Part shown: in pieces, positions 9,144-17,375 of the stretch
Position numbering within the stretch: position 1 is the first letter of the stretch
Layout of the letters: each line of letters starts with the position of its first letter
DNA from: Pseudarthrobacter naphthalenicus
Lineage (GTDB): Bacteria > Actinomycetota > Actinomycetes > Actinomycetales > Micrococcaceae
DNA: 64,000 nt
Direction: 5' to 3'
Assembly (NCBI RefSeq): GCF_029076445.1
Contig: NZ_JARESG010000001.1
Coordinates: forward strand, 248,001-312,000
Made by a program: the position numbers and the translations under genes
Notes under the pieces: generated by a model
Databases searched by the model: none
What the model saw: only the letters and a program-made list of their open reading frames with translations
What the model was told of the DNA's origin: nothing

Positions 9144-10049
9144 GTGACTACCTCTCAGCAGACTGTACGCAAGGCCGTAATCCCCGCAGCGGGTCTCGGC
9201 ACCCGGTTCCTGCCGGCCACCAAAGCGATGCCCAAGGAAATGCTTCCGGTGGTGGACAAGCCGGCCATCCAGTACGTGGTTGAAGAGGCTGTCAACGTTG
9301 GACTGAACGACATCCTGATGATCACCGGACGCAACAAACGCGCCCTGGAGGATCACTTCGACAGGGTTCCCTCGTTGGAGGACACGCTGGAAGCCAAAGG
9401 CGATATGGCCAAGCTTGAGTCCATTCAGGCCGCCAGCAACCTCGGCGATATCCACTACGTCCGGCAGGGTGACCCCAACGGGCTGGGCCATGCGGTGCTT
9501 CGTGCAAGGCAGCACGTCGGCAACGAACCGTTCGCCGTCCTCCTGGGCGATGACCTGATCGATGCCCGGGATGATCTGCTCAGCACCATGATCGAAGTGC
9601 AGGCCAAAACCGGCGGATCCGTGGTGGCCCTCATTGAGGTGGAGCCCTCCCAGATCAGTGCCTACGGCTGCGCCGACGTCCAGGCCATTGACGGTGAAGG
9701 CTACGTCCGGATCAACAAGCTCGTCGAAAAGCCGGACGTAGACGAGGCTCCATCGAACCTGGCCGTCATTGGCCGCTACGTCCTCCACCCCGAAGTTTTT
9801 GACGTGCTGGAACGCACGGGCCCGGGCCGCGGCGGCGAAATCCAGCTGACGGACGCGCTGCAGGAACTGGCCGCCGGCGAAGGCGAAGGCTACGGCGTTT
9901 ACGGCGTGGTGTTCCGCGGCCGCCGTTACGACACCGGGGACAAGCTCAGCTACCTTAAGGCCTGCGTTCAGCTTGCCATTGACAGCGAAGACCTCGGCCC
10001 CGGCCTTCGGGAATGGCTGCCGGGCTTCGCTGCCGGGCTCGCTAAGTAA
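9144..10049 (+). CDS. galU: UTP-glucose-1-phosphate uridylyltransferase
   Basis: A 301-residue nucleotidyltransferase that makes UDP-glucose and pyrophosphate from UTP and glucose-1-phosphate. The nucleotide-binding motif GLGTRFLPATK is at residues 16-26, the family segment GDDLIDARD at about 134-142, and VEKP for sugar phosphate binding near 198. UDP-glucose supplies cell wall and exopolysaccharide synthesis and is the partner substrate of GalE, encoded at 53-54 kb. The GTG start has a -10 box 6 bp upstream. The acetyltransferase gene follows 5 bases after the stop, so the two probably form an operon. Confidence 0.97.
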   Translation: MTTSQQTVRKAVIPAAGLGTRFLPATKAMPKEMLPVVDKPAIQYVVEEAVNVGLNDILMITGRNKRALEDHFDRVPSLEDTLEAKGDMAKLESIQAASNLGDIHYVRQGDPNGLGHAVLRARQHVGNEPFAVLLGDDLIDARDDLLSTMIEVQAKTGGSVVALIEVEPSQISAYGCADVQAIDGEGYVRINKLVEKPDVDEAPSNLAVIGRYVLHPEVFDVLERTGPGRGGEIQLTDALQELAAGEGEGYGVYGVVFRGRRYDTGDKLSYLKACVQLAIDSEDLGPGLREWLPGFAAGLAK

Positions 10050-10054
10050 CTGCC

Positions 10055-10672
10055 GTGCGTCCCGGTCCGATCTGGCCGACCACGCTGGAGTGTGGTGACC
10101 TGGTCCTGCGCCCCATCAGGTACCGGGACAAGCGGGAATGGACCGAGGTGAGGTCACGCAACCGGAAGTGGCTGGAGCCCTGGGAGGCTTCCAATCCCGC
10201 TCCCGGCGGCCTTCTCCCGGACTACCGGCAGATGGTCAGGTCGCTGAAGATCCAGGCGGCCCAGGGCACCGCCTTGCCGTTCCTGATCACCGAACGCACG
10301 CCACGGTCCGCAGCGCCGGCAATCGTTGGCCAGCTGACGGTGTCCTCCATTGTGTGGGGTTCGGCCATGATGGCCACCCTGGGGTACTGGGTTGACCAGG
10401 CACGGGCGGGGCATGGCATCGCGCCCACCGCAGTCGCGTTGGCCACCGACCATTGTTTCCAGGTCCTCGGACTGCACCGGATGGAGATCAACATCCGCCC
10501 GGAGAACGGCCCCAGCCTGCGGGTGGTGGAAAAGCTTGGCTTCCGCGACGAGGGTTACCGGCCCAGGTTCCTGCACATTAACGGGGCATGGGCTGACCAC
10601 CGGTCGTTCGCGTTGACGGCGGAAGAAGTACCTGAAGGGCTGCTCAACCGGTGGCTGGCATCCCGGGCCTGA
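10055..10672 (+). CDS. GNAT acetyltransferase, RimJ/RimL type
   Basis: A 205-residue protein of the Gcn5-related N-acetyltransferase fold. The acetyl-CoA binding segment is QARAGHGIAPTA (about residues 112-123), and the conserved C-terminal stretch NGPSLRVVEKLGF is near residue 157. It resembles enzymes that acetylate the N-terminus of ribosomal proteins S5 or L12, but the true substrate cannot be read from sequence. It starts 5 bases after the galU stop with a GTG. Galactose- and ribosome-related neighbours do not define its function. Confidence 0.85.
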   Translation: MRPGPIWPTTLECGDLVLRPIRYRDKREWTEVRSRNRKWLEPWEASNPAPGGLLPDYRQMVRSLKIQAAQGTALPFLITERTPRSAAPAIVGQLTVSSIVWGSAMMATLGYWVDQARAGHGIAPTAVALATDHCFQVLGLHRMEINIRPENGPSLRVVEKLGFRDEGYRPRFLHINGAWADHRSFALTAEEVPEGLLNRWLASRA

Positions 10673-10767
10673 CCTGCCAAGGCTCTTCCCGGGTCATAAA
10701 TCCATTGATTTGCCACGTTGCCCGCGACACACCGAGCCTAATGCGGGAGGCGCTGGCGGAATGCTCA

Positions 10768-10773
10768 TACGGT
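10768..10773 (+). promoter_or_regulatory. -10 box of the membrane protein gene at 10781
   Basis: TACGGT 7 bp before the GTG at 10781, with no Shine-Dalgarno sequence. This favours GTG 10781 over the in-frame TTG at 10775. Confidence 0.4.
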
Positions 10774-10780
10774 TTTGATT

Positions 10781-11704
10781 GTGGACATCCCCCTAAGCAG
10801 CTCCGTGATCCTTGTGGTTGCCGTTGTGCTCTGGATCGTATGGGTTGCGCCTTACGTCCTGCGGAACCGGCGGCACCAGGCCCACGCCGCTGCCGAGTTT
10901 TTCGCAGATGTTCCAGCTATTGAATCATCCGACCCACGAGCCGGGATGGTCATGAATATCGCCGCCCCGCAGGAGAAAGCCATGGATATCAGGAAGAGCC
11001 CCGAAACCGTAGCCGCGCCATCCGGCAGTGCAACGACGGGCGCGTTCCGGATCCGATACGGCCGCACCGCACTTGCCCTCGCCGGTGTGGTTGGGCTGCT
11101 GACAGCTTTCATTTCCACCGTGCTGCTCCTCTTCGGGCTGGGAACCGCCCTGCTGCCGGTCGCGGGGATGGCAACCACCGTCGTCGCTGTGGCGCTGCTG
11201 CGTTTCCTCGCCGTGCGGGACCGCAAAGCCAAAGTGCAGGCCGCCTTCCGCTCGGCCATGAGCGCCCCGGTCCGGGCCCGGGAGGCGGTCTCCGACGCGC
11301 CGGACGAGCCACGCCCGGCTGTCCAGCCGGAAAGCCCGCTGTTCGATGCCGAGGCCCACGCGCCTGCGCCGAAACCGCTGACAGCGATGGAGCTCAGGGA
11401 AGCCGCCCTCGCCGTGGCTGTCGCCGCGGGAGACGCCAGCGCCGGCGGAGCCGTTAAGCCTGAGCCGGTCGAAACCACCTGGGAACCCGTCGATGTGCCC
11501 AAGCCTGTCTATGTGGAGGCCGCAAAGGCTGAGCGTCCTGCTCCCGAACCGCTTGACCTTCCGGAAGCGCCCAAGGCCGTGGGAAAGCCGTCCCTGAAGC
11601 AGGGAACCCCCGCTGTTCCGCCCGTGCCGTCAGCCAAGCCGCTCACCAAGGCCCAGAGCGCCCTCAGCAACCTCGACGACGTCCTGCAGCGCCGCCGCGC
11701 CTGA
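10781..11704 (+). CDS. Conserved membrane protein with disordered C-terminus
   Basis: About 307 residues. One N-terminal membrane helix (SSVILVVAVVLWIVWVAPYVL, about 6-26) is followed by Arg-rich RNRRHQ, then a linker, then two close helices (about 97-143; ALAGVVGLLTAFIS and VAGMATTVVAVALLRFL). The second half is rich in Pro, Ala and Glu with many PEP/VPKP steps, so it is probably unstructured. No enzymatic motif is visible. The topology recalls actinobacterial cell-division or wall-associated membrane proteins of the same locus, between a GNAT gene and tRNA-Ala, but I do not recognise a named family. Confidence 0.7.
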   Translation: MDIPLSSSVILVVAVVLWIVWVAPYVLRNRRHQAHAAAEFFADVPAIESSDPRAGMVMNIAAPQEKAMDIRKSPETVAAPSGSATTGAFRIRYGRTALALAGVVGLLTAFISTVLLLFGLGTALLPVAGMATTVVAVALLRFLAVRDRKAKVQAAFRSAMSAPVRAREAVSDAPDEPRPAVQPESPLFDAEAHAPAPKPLTAMELREAALAVAVAAGDASAGGAVKPEPVETTWEPVDVPKPVYVEAAKAERPAPEPLDLPEAPKAVGKPSLKQGTPAVPPVPSAKPLTKAQSALSNLDDVLQRRRA

Positions 11705-11710
11705 TCTCAA

Positions 11711-11740
11711 TTGGCAATGCGAAAGGAATATTTGTAGCCT
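11711..11740 (+). promoter_or_regulatory. Promoter of tRNA-Ala
   Basis: TTGGCA (11711-11716), an 18-bp spacer and TAGCCT (11735-11740). Transcription would start near 11747, about 38 bases before the mature tRNA. Confidence 0.65.
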
Positions 11741-11784
11741 AAGTTCACCGGTATCGTTGCTCCTCCCGGGAGACGGACTGTTCC

Positions 11785-11857
11785 GGGGCTATAGCTCAGT
11801 GGGTAGAGCGCTTCGTTCGCATCGAAGAGGTCAGGAGTTCGAATCTCCTTAGCTCCA
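11785..11857 (+). tRNA. tRNA-Ala (anticodon CGC)
   Basis: A 73-base cloverleaf. Acceptor GGGGCTA pairs with TAGCTCC (one G-T pair), the D stem is GCTC/GAGC, the anticodon stem CTTCG/CGAAG has loop TTCGCAT with anticodon CGC at 11818-11820, and the T arm is AGGAG-TTCGAAT-CTCCT. The discriminator base is A. CCA is not encoded (the next bases are CA). It reads the GCG codon, which is frequent in this high-GC genome. A strong promoter lies upstream. Confidence 0.95.
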
Positions 11858-11906
11858 CAATTCAGGCCAGTAAGGCCACTGCTCCGGACTCCTGCTTCCG
11901 TTGTGA

Positions 11907-13073
11907 TCAGGCCGGCTGCCAATTCACCGGGAGCTCCTTCAGCCCGTAAACGATGGTGCTTTCCATGCGTTCCAGCCGGGCCTCCGGAGCAAGGGTGAGC
12001 CCGGGCAGCCGAGACAGCAGGGCCGCCAGTGCGATCCGTGCTTCGAGCCGGGCCAGCGGTGCGCCGAGGCAAAAGTGAATCCCGTGGCCGAAGGCCAAAT
12101 GCCTGTTCTGCCCGCGGTCGACGTCGAACTCGGCCGGACGCTCGAAGTGCCGCTCGTCGCGGTTGGCGGAGCCGATCCACGCCACGACCGGTGCGCCGGC
12201 GGGTATCACGTCCTCGCCCAGGGTAGCCTCCGCCACCGTCATGCGGTACATGGACTGGACCGGCGACCGAAAGCGCAGCACTTCTTCGATGGTCGGGGGA
12301 AGCAGCGCTTGTTCCGTCAGGAGGCGTTCGATGGTGCCGGGCTTCTCCGTGAGGCACAGGACGGCGTTGCCGATCAGGTTGGTGGTGGTCTCATTGCCGG
12401 CTACGAGCAGCAGAGCGCAGAAGCCGAGCAGTTCGGGCACCGTCAGTTTCTGGCCATCAATCTCGGCGGACAGCAGGACGCTGATGAGGTCCTTGCCGGG
12501 CCGGCTGCGGCGCTGATCGATCAGGGCCAGGAAGTACTCCGTGATCTCGGTGTTGGCGGCGTAGTGCTCCTCCGTGGCCGACCCGGTCCGGGTCTGGCTG
12601 ACGATCACATCGGACCAGTATTTGAAGCGCTCACGGTCCTGGGCCGGGATGCCCATGAGCTCGGAGATCACAATGACCGGCAACGGGTACGCCAATTCCT
12701 TTATCAGGTCCGCGCTGCCGCGGGCTTGAATTCCCTGAAGTAGTTCGTCCGTGAGCCCCTGGATACGGGGTGTCAGCGCATCCACTGCTTTGGGCGTGAA
12801 GGCCTGGGTCACCAGCGAGCGTAGCTGCCGGTGCCTTGGGGGATCGGTGACGATCAGGCTGGAGGCGAACAGCTGTCCGCTGCCCGATCCGTTGTCACCG
12901 CCCATGCGTGACGAGAAGGTCGCAAATTCGGACAGTACCCGCTGCACATCGTCATACCGGAAGACGTGCCAGCTTCCCGTTTGTTCGTCATGGAAGACGG
13001 GGGCGGTTTTCCGCATTCGTTGGTAGTGCGGAAATGGGTCGAGCTGATCTTCAGTGGACTGGAGGAAGTCCAT
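11907..13073 (-). CDS. Cytochrome P450, bacterial class I
   Basis: A 388-residue soluble monooxygenase. I-helix oxygen-activation motif VAGNETT is at about 224-230, the ExxR of the K helix is EVLR at 264-267, and the haem-binding loop FGHGIHFCLG is at 328-337 with Cys335 as thiolate ligand. The segment TDPPRHRQLRSLV near 76-88 is the usual C-helix haem contact. It resembles CYP107-type enzymes that hydroxylate macrolides, fatty acids or terpenoids. No ferredoxin or reductase gene is adjacent, so the electron donor must be encoded elsewhere (fdxA at 50 kb is a 7Fe type). Substrate unknown. Confidence 0.93.
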   Translation of the reverse strand: MDFLQSTEDQLDPFPHYQRMRKTAPVFHDEQTGSWHVFRYDDVQRVLSEFATFSSRMGGDNGSGSGQLFASSLIVTDPPRHRQLRSLVTQAFTPKAVDALTPRIQGLTDELLQGIQARGSADLIKELAYPLPVIVISELMGIPAQDRERFKYWSDVIVSQTRTGSATEEHYAANTEITEYFLALIDQRRSRPGKDLISVLLSAEIDGQKLTVPELLGFCALLLVAGNETTTNLIGNAVLCLTEKPGTIERLLTEQALLPPTIEEVLRFRSPVQSMYRMTVAEATLGEDVIPAGAPVVAWIGSANRDERHFERPAEFDVDRGQNRHLAFGHGIHFCLGAPLARLEARIALAALLSRLPGLTLAPEARLERMESTIVYGLKELPVNWQPA

Positions 13074-13348
13074 GGCCGGCCTCTCTGCGCGCCTGGGCTC
13101 CGTCGGCCAGGCAGACGCCGGGGTTTGTGCCGACTGAGCGTTGAACCCTGATTTTATCCAAAGCAGGCTCCGAGGTCATTAGCGTACGGCAGGCCGCCGT
13201 CGGGGTTGCCCGCCCCGCTGACTCCGCCCCTCCGGAGGGACGCCAGTTCACAATATTGTTGCTGGCGGCCATTGGCGGGGCTATCTTGGAGCTATCCCCG
13301 GGGCCGTGCTGGGACGGCTGCCTGCGGCGGGTCTTGCGGAGGTATCTC

Positions 13349-13930
13349 ATGAGTTACATCCCGGTCAGCCGACGCACCATCCGGCGGCACCGCGAATCCG
13401 AACGGTCCACCCGACGCCTGGTATTCGCCCTTTCCGTTGCCGCTGTGGTGGCCTGGCTGCTGTCGGTCGCGTCCTCCACCATGGTCCATGTGGACGGGCC
13501 GGCCGAAAGCATCGACCTCGTTGTACACGACCTGTTCCTCGTGGTGGCTTTTGGCGCCATCATTCTGGTCGACTGGCACGGTTTCCTCTGGCTCATTGGC
13601 CGCCGGGACCTCGCGGAGATCATCCGGCTCGACGGGGCCGCAACACCCCTCATCTGGGGTGGTCTGGTTGGTTTGCTGGCCACCGGCGTGTTCCTGGGCC
13701 CGCACCTGAGCAACCCCCTGACCGAGGTCAAACTCACGGCGATCCTGGTGCTCAGCCTGAACGGAATACTGCTGATCCCCCTCATGCGGAGGCTGGCACG
13801 GTTGCCGGTCAAGGCAGCGTTCACGGACCTGAGTGCCGGTCAACGGGTGCATCTGGTGTCCTGCCTGATGATCTCCCAGCTGTGCTGGTGGACCGCAATC
13901 ATCATCGGGTTCATCAACGCGGCCTCCTGA
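13349..13930 (+). CDS. Integral membrane protein, five predicted helices
   Basis: A 193-residue protein with a basic N-terminus (RRTIRRHRESERSTRR, 8-23) and hydrophobic segments at about 24-44, 60-84, 99-119, 129-149 and 166-188. ATG 13349 is preceded by GCGGAGG at normal spacing, which decides the start over a longer frame beginning at 13256. Charged residues within helices (His60-Asp61, Asp75) might bind metal or haem, but no family is recognised. The upstream 275-base gap holds the palindrome CAATATTG near 13250 and no clear promoter. Confidence 0.7.
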   Translation: MSYIPVSRRTIRRHRESERSTRRLVFALSVAAVVAWLLSVASSTMVHVDGPAESIDLVVHDLFLVVAFGAIILVDWHGFLWLIGRRDLAEIIRLDGAATPLIWGGLVGLLATGVFLGPHLSNPLTEVKLTAILVLSLNGILLIPLMRRLARLPVKAAFTDLSAGQRVHLVSCLMISQLCWWTAIIIGFINAAS

Positions 13931-14092
13931 GGCAGGGGATTTGGCCGCCCGGGAGACCGCTAGGATCAGACAGGGTGCCTTGATCAACGTGAGCCTGCCG
14001 CACCGCCCCACACACCCACTGATTTGGCCGCGATCGTGAAACCGGCCGGGCGTTCCGTGCCCATCAGTCAGCATCTGAAGAGGACATCACCC

Positions 14093-15688
14093 ATGAGTTT
14101 GATCCGGCTGAACGACGTCAACGTCAGTTTCGACAAAAGCCAAGTTCTCCGCGAAGCCTTCTTCAAGCTCGAGGCCGGAGACCGGGTGGGTCTGATCGGC
14201 AAGAACGGATCCGGCAAGTCCACCATCCTCAAACTGGTCCAGGGCCAGGTTGAACCGGACTCCGGCGCAGTCGCCGTCGAGTTGGGCACCAGGCTGGCGT
14301 ACTTCTCCCAGTTCTCAGAGCTGAACGGTGAGTCCACCATTTCAGAGGTCCTGGACGGCCTGTTCGCGCACGTGAAGGCGATCGAAGCCGAGCTGGCCGG
14401 CATCGACGCCGCCATCGCCACCGATTCCTCCGATGCCGCCCGGCTGGATGAGCTGATCCACCGCCAGTCCGAGCTGTTTGAGGCCATGGACCACTTGGAC
14501 GGCTGGGACTACCGGCGCAGCATCGATAAAGTCCTCACCACCCTCGGCTTCAGCGAACACCACCGCACCTGTGCCATCGACGAGCTCTCCGGCGGCTGGC
14601 GGAACCGGGCGGCGCTGGCGAAGATCCTGTTGGAGGCCCCGGACGTCCTGCTGCTGGATGAGCCGACCAACTATCTGGACGTTGCCGGCGTCGAATGGCT
14701 CGAAAGCTGGTTCAGGACGTTCAAGGGCGCGGCGATCATCGTCTCGCATGACCGGAAATTCCTGGACTCCGTTGTCACGCGGATCATCGAGGTGGAGAAC
14801 TACCACCTCCACGAGTACCCGGGGAACTTCGCCGAATACGTGGTTGCCAAACAGTTCCGGCTCAAAAGCCTGGAGAGCCAGTTTGTTCACGAGTCGGAGC
14901 TGCTGGCCTTCGAGGCCGAGGGTATTTCGGACCGCCGCGAGGCTGCCAAGGCCGCTGGCAAGGGCCTGGCAAACCAGCTGGCCCGCATCAAGAAGTCCAG
15001 GGCGCCGCGGCCCGTGGACCAGATCATCACGGAGATCTACGGCGGTCTCTACGTCAAGGACGTTCTGTGCCGCGTGGAATCCCTGGGCAAGGCCTACGGC
15101 GGCAGGACGCTCTTCAGCGATCTGAGTTTTGAGATCGGCCGCGGCCACCGGATCGCCGTCATCGGAGCCAACGGCAGCGGCAAGACGACGCTGCTGCGGG
15201 CGCTCACGGGGGAGGAGCCGGCCGATGCCGGCACGGTGGCCTGGGCCAAGGGCGCGGGCATGGTTTCGTACAACCAGGTGCTTGAGGAGCTGGACGACGA
15301 CGACACGGTCACCCACGCGGTGAACGCGATGCCGGACAGCCTGGCCCTGACGGCGACGAAAAAATCGGTCAACAGGTTCCTGGCGATGTTCCAGTTTTCC
15401 GAAGCCGACCTCAAGCAGAGAATCGGCAACCTCTCCGGCGGCCAGCGCGCCCGCGTGGCGATGGCCCAATGCCTGCTCTCCGGCGCCTCGGTGCTGCTCC
15501 TTGACGAGCCCACCAACCACCTTGACCTGTCCAGCACCCAGGTCATGGAGCGCGCCCTGCTGCACTTTCCGGGCGCCGTGGTGGTGGTCAGCCACGACCG
15601 TTTCTTCACGGACAAGATCGCCAACCGGAGGCTGGTGTTCAGCACGGCAGACTCCGGCCACGGGACCGTTGACCTGCACGCGAGCTAA
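14093..15688 (+). CDS. ABC-F family ATPase (translation factor type)
   Basis: A 531-residue protein with two ABC ATPase domains and no membrane segment. First Walker A GKNGSGKS at 36-43, with ABC signature LSGGWRNR and Walker B LLLDEPTNYLD. The second domain has GANGSGKTT, LSGGQRARVA and LLLDEPTNHLD. Both end with the SHD switch (VSHDRKFL and VSHDRFF). The interdomain linker (about 245-320) is the ABC-F arm, which contacts the ribosomal E site in characterised members (EttA, Uup, antibiotic-protection factors). The ATG at 14093 follows GAGGA. Whether it protects against an antibiotic is unknown. It converges with corA. Confidence 0.92.
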   Translation: MSLIRLNDVNVSFDKSQVLREAFFKLEAGDRVGLIGKNGSGKSTILKLVQGQVEPDSGAVAVELGTRLAYFSQFSELNGESTISEVLDGLFAHVKAIEAELAGIDAAIATDSSDAARLDELIHRQSELFEAMDHLDGWDYRRSIDKVLTTLGFSEHHRTCAIDELSGGWRNRAALAKILLEAPDVLLLDEPTNYLDVAGVEWLESWFRTFKGAAIIVSHDRKFLDSVVTRIIEVENYHLHEYPGNFAEYVVAKQFRLKSLESQFVHESELLAFEAEGISDRREAAKAAGKGLANQLARIKKSRAPRPVDQIITEIYGGLYVKDVLCRVESLGKAYGGRTLFSDLSFEIGRGHRIAVIGANGSGKTTLLRALTGEEPADAGTVAWAKGAGMVSYNQVLEELDDDDTVTHAVNAMPDSLALTATKKSVNRFLAMFQFSEADLKQRIGNLSGGQRARVAMAQCLLSGASVLLLDEPTNHLDLSSTQVMERALLHFPGAVVVVSHDRFFTDKIANRRLVFSTADSGHGTVDLHAS

Positions 15689-15700
15689 TATCCGGCGCGG

Positions 15701-16696
15701 CTAAAGCCAGCCCTTCCTCTTGAAAATGGCGTACATCAGCGTTGCGGTGGCTGCCATGAGCACAATGGCCATGGGATAGCCGGCGGCCCAGTGAAGTTCG
15801 GGCATGTGGTCGAAGTTCATCCCGTACACCCCGGCCACGAACGACGGCGCGAAGAAAATGGCCGCCCACGATGAGATCTTCTTGACCTGTTCGTTCTGTT
15901 CGGCGCTCGCCTCGTTCTGCCGGTTGGCGGTCAGGGTTCCGTCCAAGGTGAGCGCGTTCTGCAGCAGGTCACGGAACGAATCCGCACGCGAGATCACCCG
16001 TTCCACGTGGTCCTCCACGTCCCGAAGGCTGTGTTGGAGTTCGGTGTTCACGCTGTACTTTTCGAAGCCCCGCCTGAGCTGCTGCATCATCTCCGGCAGG
16101 GGATGGATGGCGCGCTGGAACTGGATGACTTCGCGGGCCAGCTCGTAGATCCGGCGTGAGACGCTGCTGTCTCCGCTAAACAGCTGGTCTTCGATCTCGT
16201 CGATATCGTTTTCCAGGCCCGCCACCACCGGCGCGTAATCGTCCACCACCATGTCCAGCAGGGCATAAAGGACCGCTTCCGGGCCGTGCCGGAGCAGGTC
16301 CGGCCGGCCCTCCAGACGACGCCGCACCCGGCCCACCCCGGCCATTTCGGCATGGCGAATGGTCACCACGAAGTTCCGGCCGGTAAAGACGTGCAGTTCG
16401 CCGAACTCGACGGTCTCGGTGGAGTCCAGGTAGCGTGCGGGCCGGAGCACCGTAAACAGGTTGTCCTCGTACCGCTCCAGCTTGGGCCGCTGATGCGCCG
16501 AAACGGCATCCTCCACCGCTAAGGCATGCAACCCGAACTCGTCGGCCACGGCAGCCATTTCCTCGGCAGTGGGCCGGTACAGCCCGATCCAGGCCATCCC
16601 GCCGTGATGGGTGAGGGTTTCAAACGTCTGCTCCAGGCTTTGCGGCTCTGCACTGCGGAGGCCGTCAACATAGACGGCGTTATCAATAATGGTCAC
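15701..16696 (-). CDS. corA: Magnesium/cobalt transporter CorA
   Basis: A 331-residue channel protein with a large N-terminal cytoplasmic domain and two C-terminal membrane helices. The diagnostic pore motif YGMN is at 291-294, at the end of the first helix, and the C-terminus is basic (FKRKGWL). Most members carry Mg2+, some Co2+ or Zn2+. Its GTG start overlaps the stop of the upstream Lrp-type gene by 4 bases (GTGA), so the two are translated from one transcript. Confidence 0.95.
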   Translation of the reverse strand: MTIIDNAVYVDGLRSAEPQSLEQTFETLTHHGGMAWIGLYRPTAEEMAAVADEFGLHALAVEDAVSAHQRPKLERYEDNLFTVLRPARYLDSTETVEFGELHVFTGRNFVVTIRHAEMAGVGRVRRRLEGRPDLLRHGPEAVLYALLDMVVDDYAPVVAGLENDIDEIEDQLFSGDSSVSRRIYELAREVIQFQRAIHPLPEMMQQLRRGFEKYSVNTELQHSLRDVEDHVERVISRADSFRDLLQNALTLDGTLTANRQNEASAEQNEQVKKISSWAAIFFAPSFVAGVYGMNFDHMPELHWAAGYPMAIVLMAATATLMYAIFKRKGWL

Positions 16697-17235
16697 GTCA
16701 GGTCATCCATCCTGGGAATCCTAGCCTTGCCCGGCGCGGCCTGCGCCAGCCGGCTGATCAGGGGTTCGGTGCGGTAGGGGATATGGGTGTGGAGTGCCAG
16801 GACCGTTTCGGTGCGAATGACACCCTTGATGCGGAGGATCTGGCGGAGGGCGGACTGCAGGTTGTGGGTATCGGTGGCCACAACCCGGCACCACACATCG
16901 CCCCGGCCGGAAATCTCGTGGACCTCCAAAACCTGCGGCAGGAGCCGCAGCGAGCCCACCACTCCGTCCAGTTCCCGGTGGGTCACTTCGATCGTGACGA
17001 AAGCGACGACGTCGTACCCCACCGCCGCGAGATCAATCTCGCGGCCGCCGTCGTGCAGCACCCCCGCCCGCAGCAGGCGCCGGACGCGCGATTGAGCCGT
17101 GTTCCGTGCAATGCCCAGCAGTTCGCTGAGTTCCCCGATCTGGACGCGGGGATCACGAATGAGCTCCAGCAGTATTTTCAGGTCGGTTGAGTCGAGAGTA
17201 TGCAAACCGTCACTTTCAGTCATGGCTGTTTCCAC
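16693..17235 (-). CDS. Lrp/AsnC family transcriptional regulator
   Basis: A 180-residue DNA-binding regulator. The winged helix (about residues 15-65; LLGIARNTAQSRVRRLLRAG) is followed by an effector-binding RAM domain (about 75-155; HEISGRGDVWCRVVATD), and a basic C-terminus follows. The family normally senses amino acids and forms octamers. It overlaps corA and is divergent from the MFS gene at 17376, so it may regulate that exporter as well as its own operon. ATG 17235 is used; ATG 17223 is possible. GGAAACAGCC before the ATG is a weak ribosome site. Confidence 0.9.
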   Translation of the reverse strand: METAMTESDGLHTLDSTDLKILLELIRDPRVQIGELSELLGIARNTAQSRVRRLLRAGVLHDGGREIDLAAVGYDVVAFVTIEVTHRELDGVVGSLRLLPQVLEVHEISGRGDVWCRVVATDTHNLQSALRQILRIKGVIRTETVLALHTHIPYRTEPLISRLAQAAPGKARIPRMDDLT

Positions 17236-17375
17236 AAATTGCGTGTTTTGCTCAATTCAACCACGTAGCGCGGCTCCATCCGGCAGCAATAGACCACAAT
17301 TTTGGATATCCACGTACACCCCGGGGCGCATCCCACAAGGACCTCAAACCCCGGCAGATGCCAAGGCCACCCCTC

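Noticed and set aside
10043..10048. TAAGTA 6 bp before the acetyltransferase GTG at 10055
   Set aside because: It overlaps the galU stop codon and ends in A rather than T. Cotranscription with galU explains the gene better, so it was not counted in the leaderless set.
13074..13348. A 275-base gap between P450 and the membrane protein
   Set aside because: It contains the small palindrome CAATATTG and no convincing gene or RNA.
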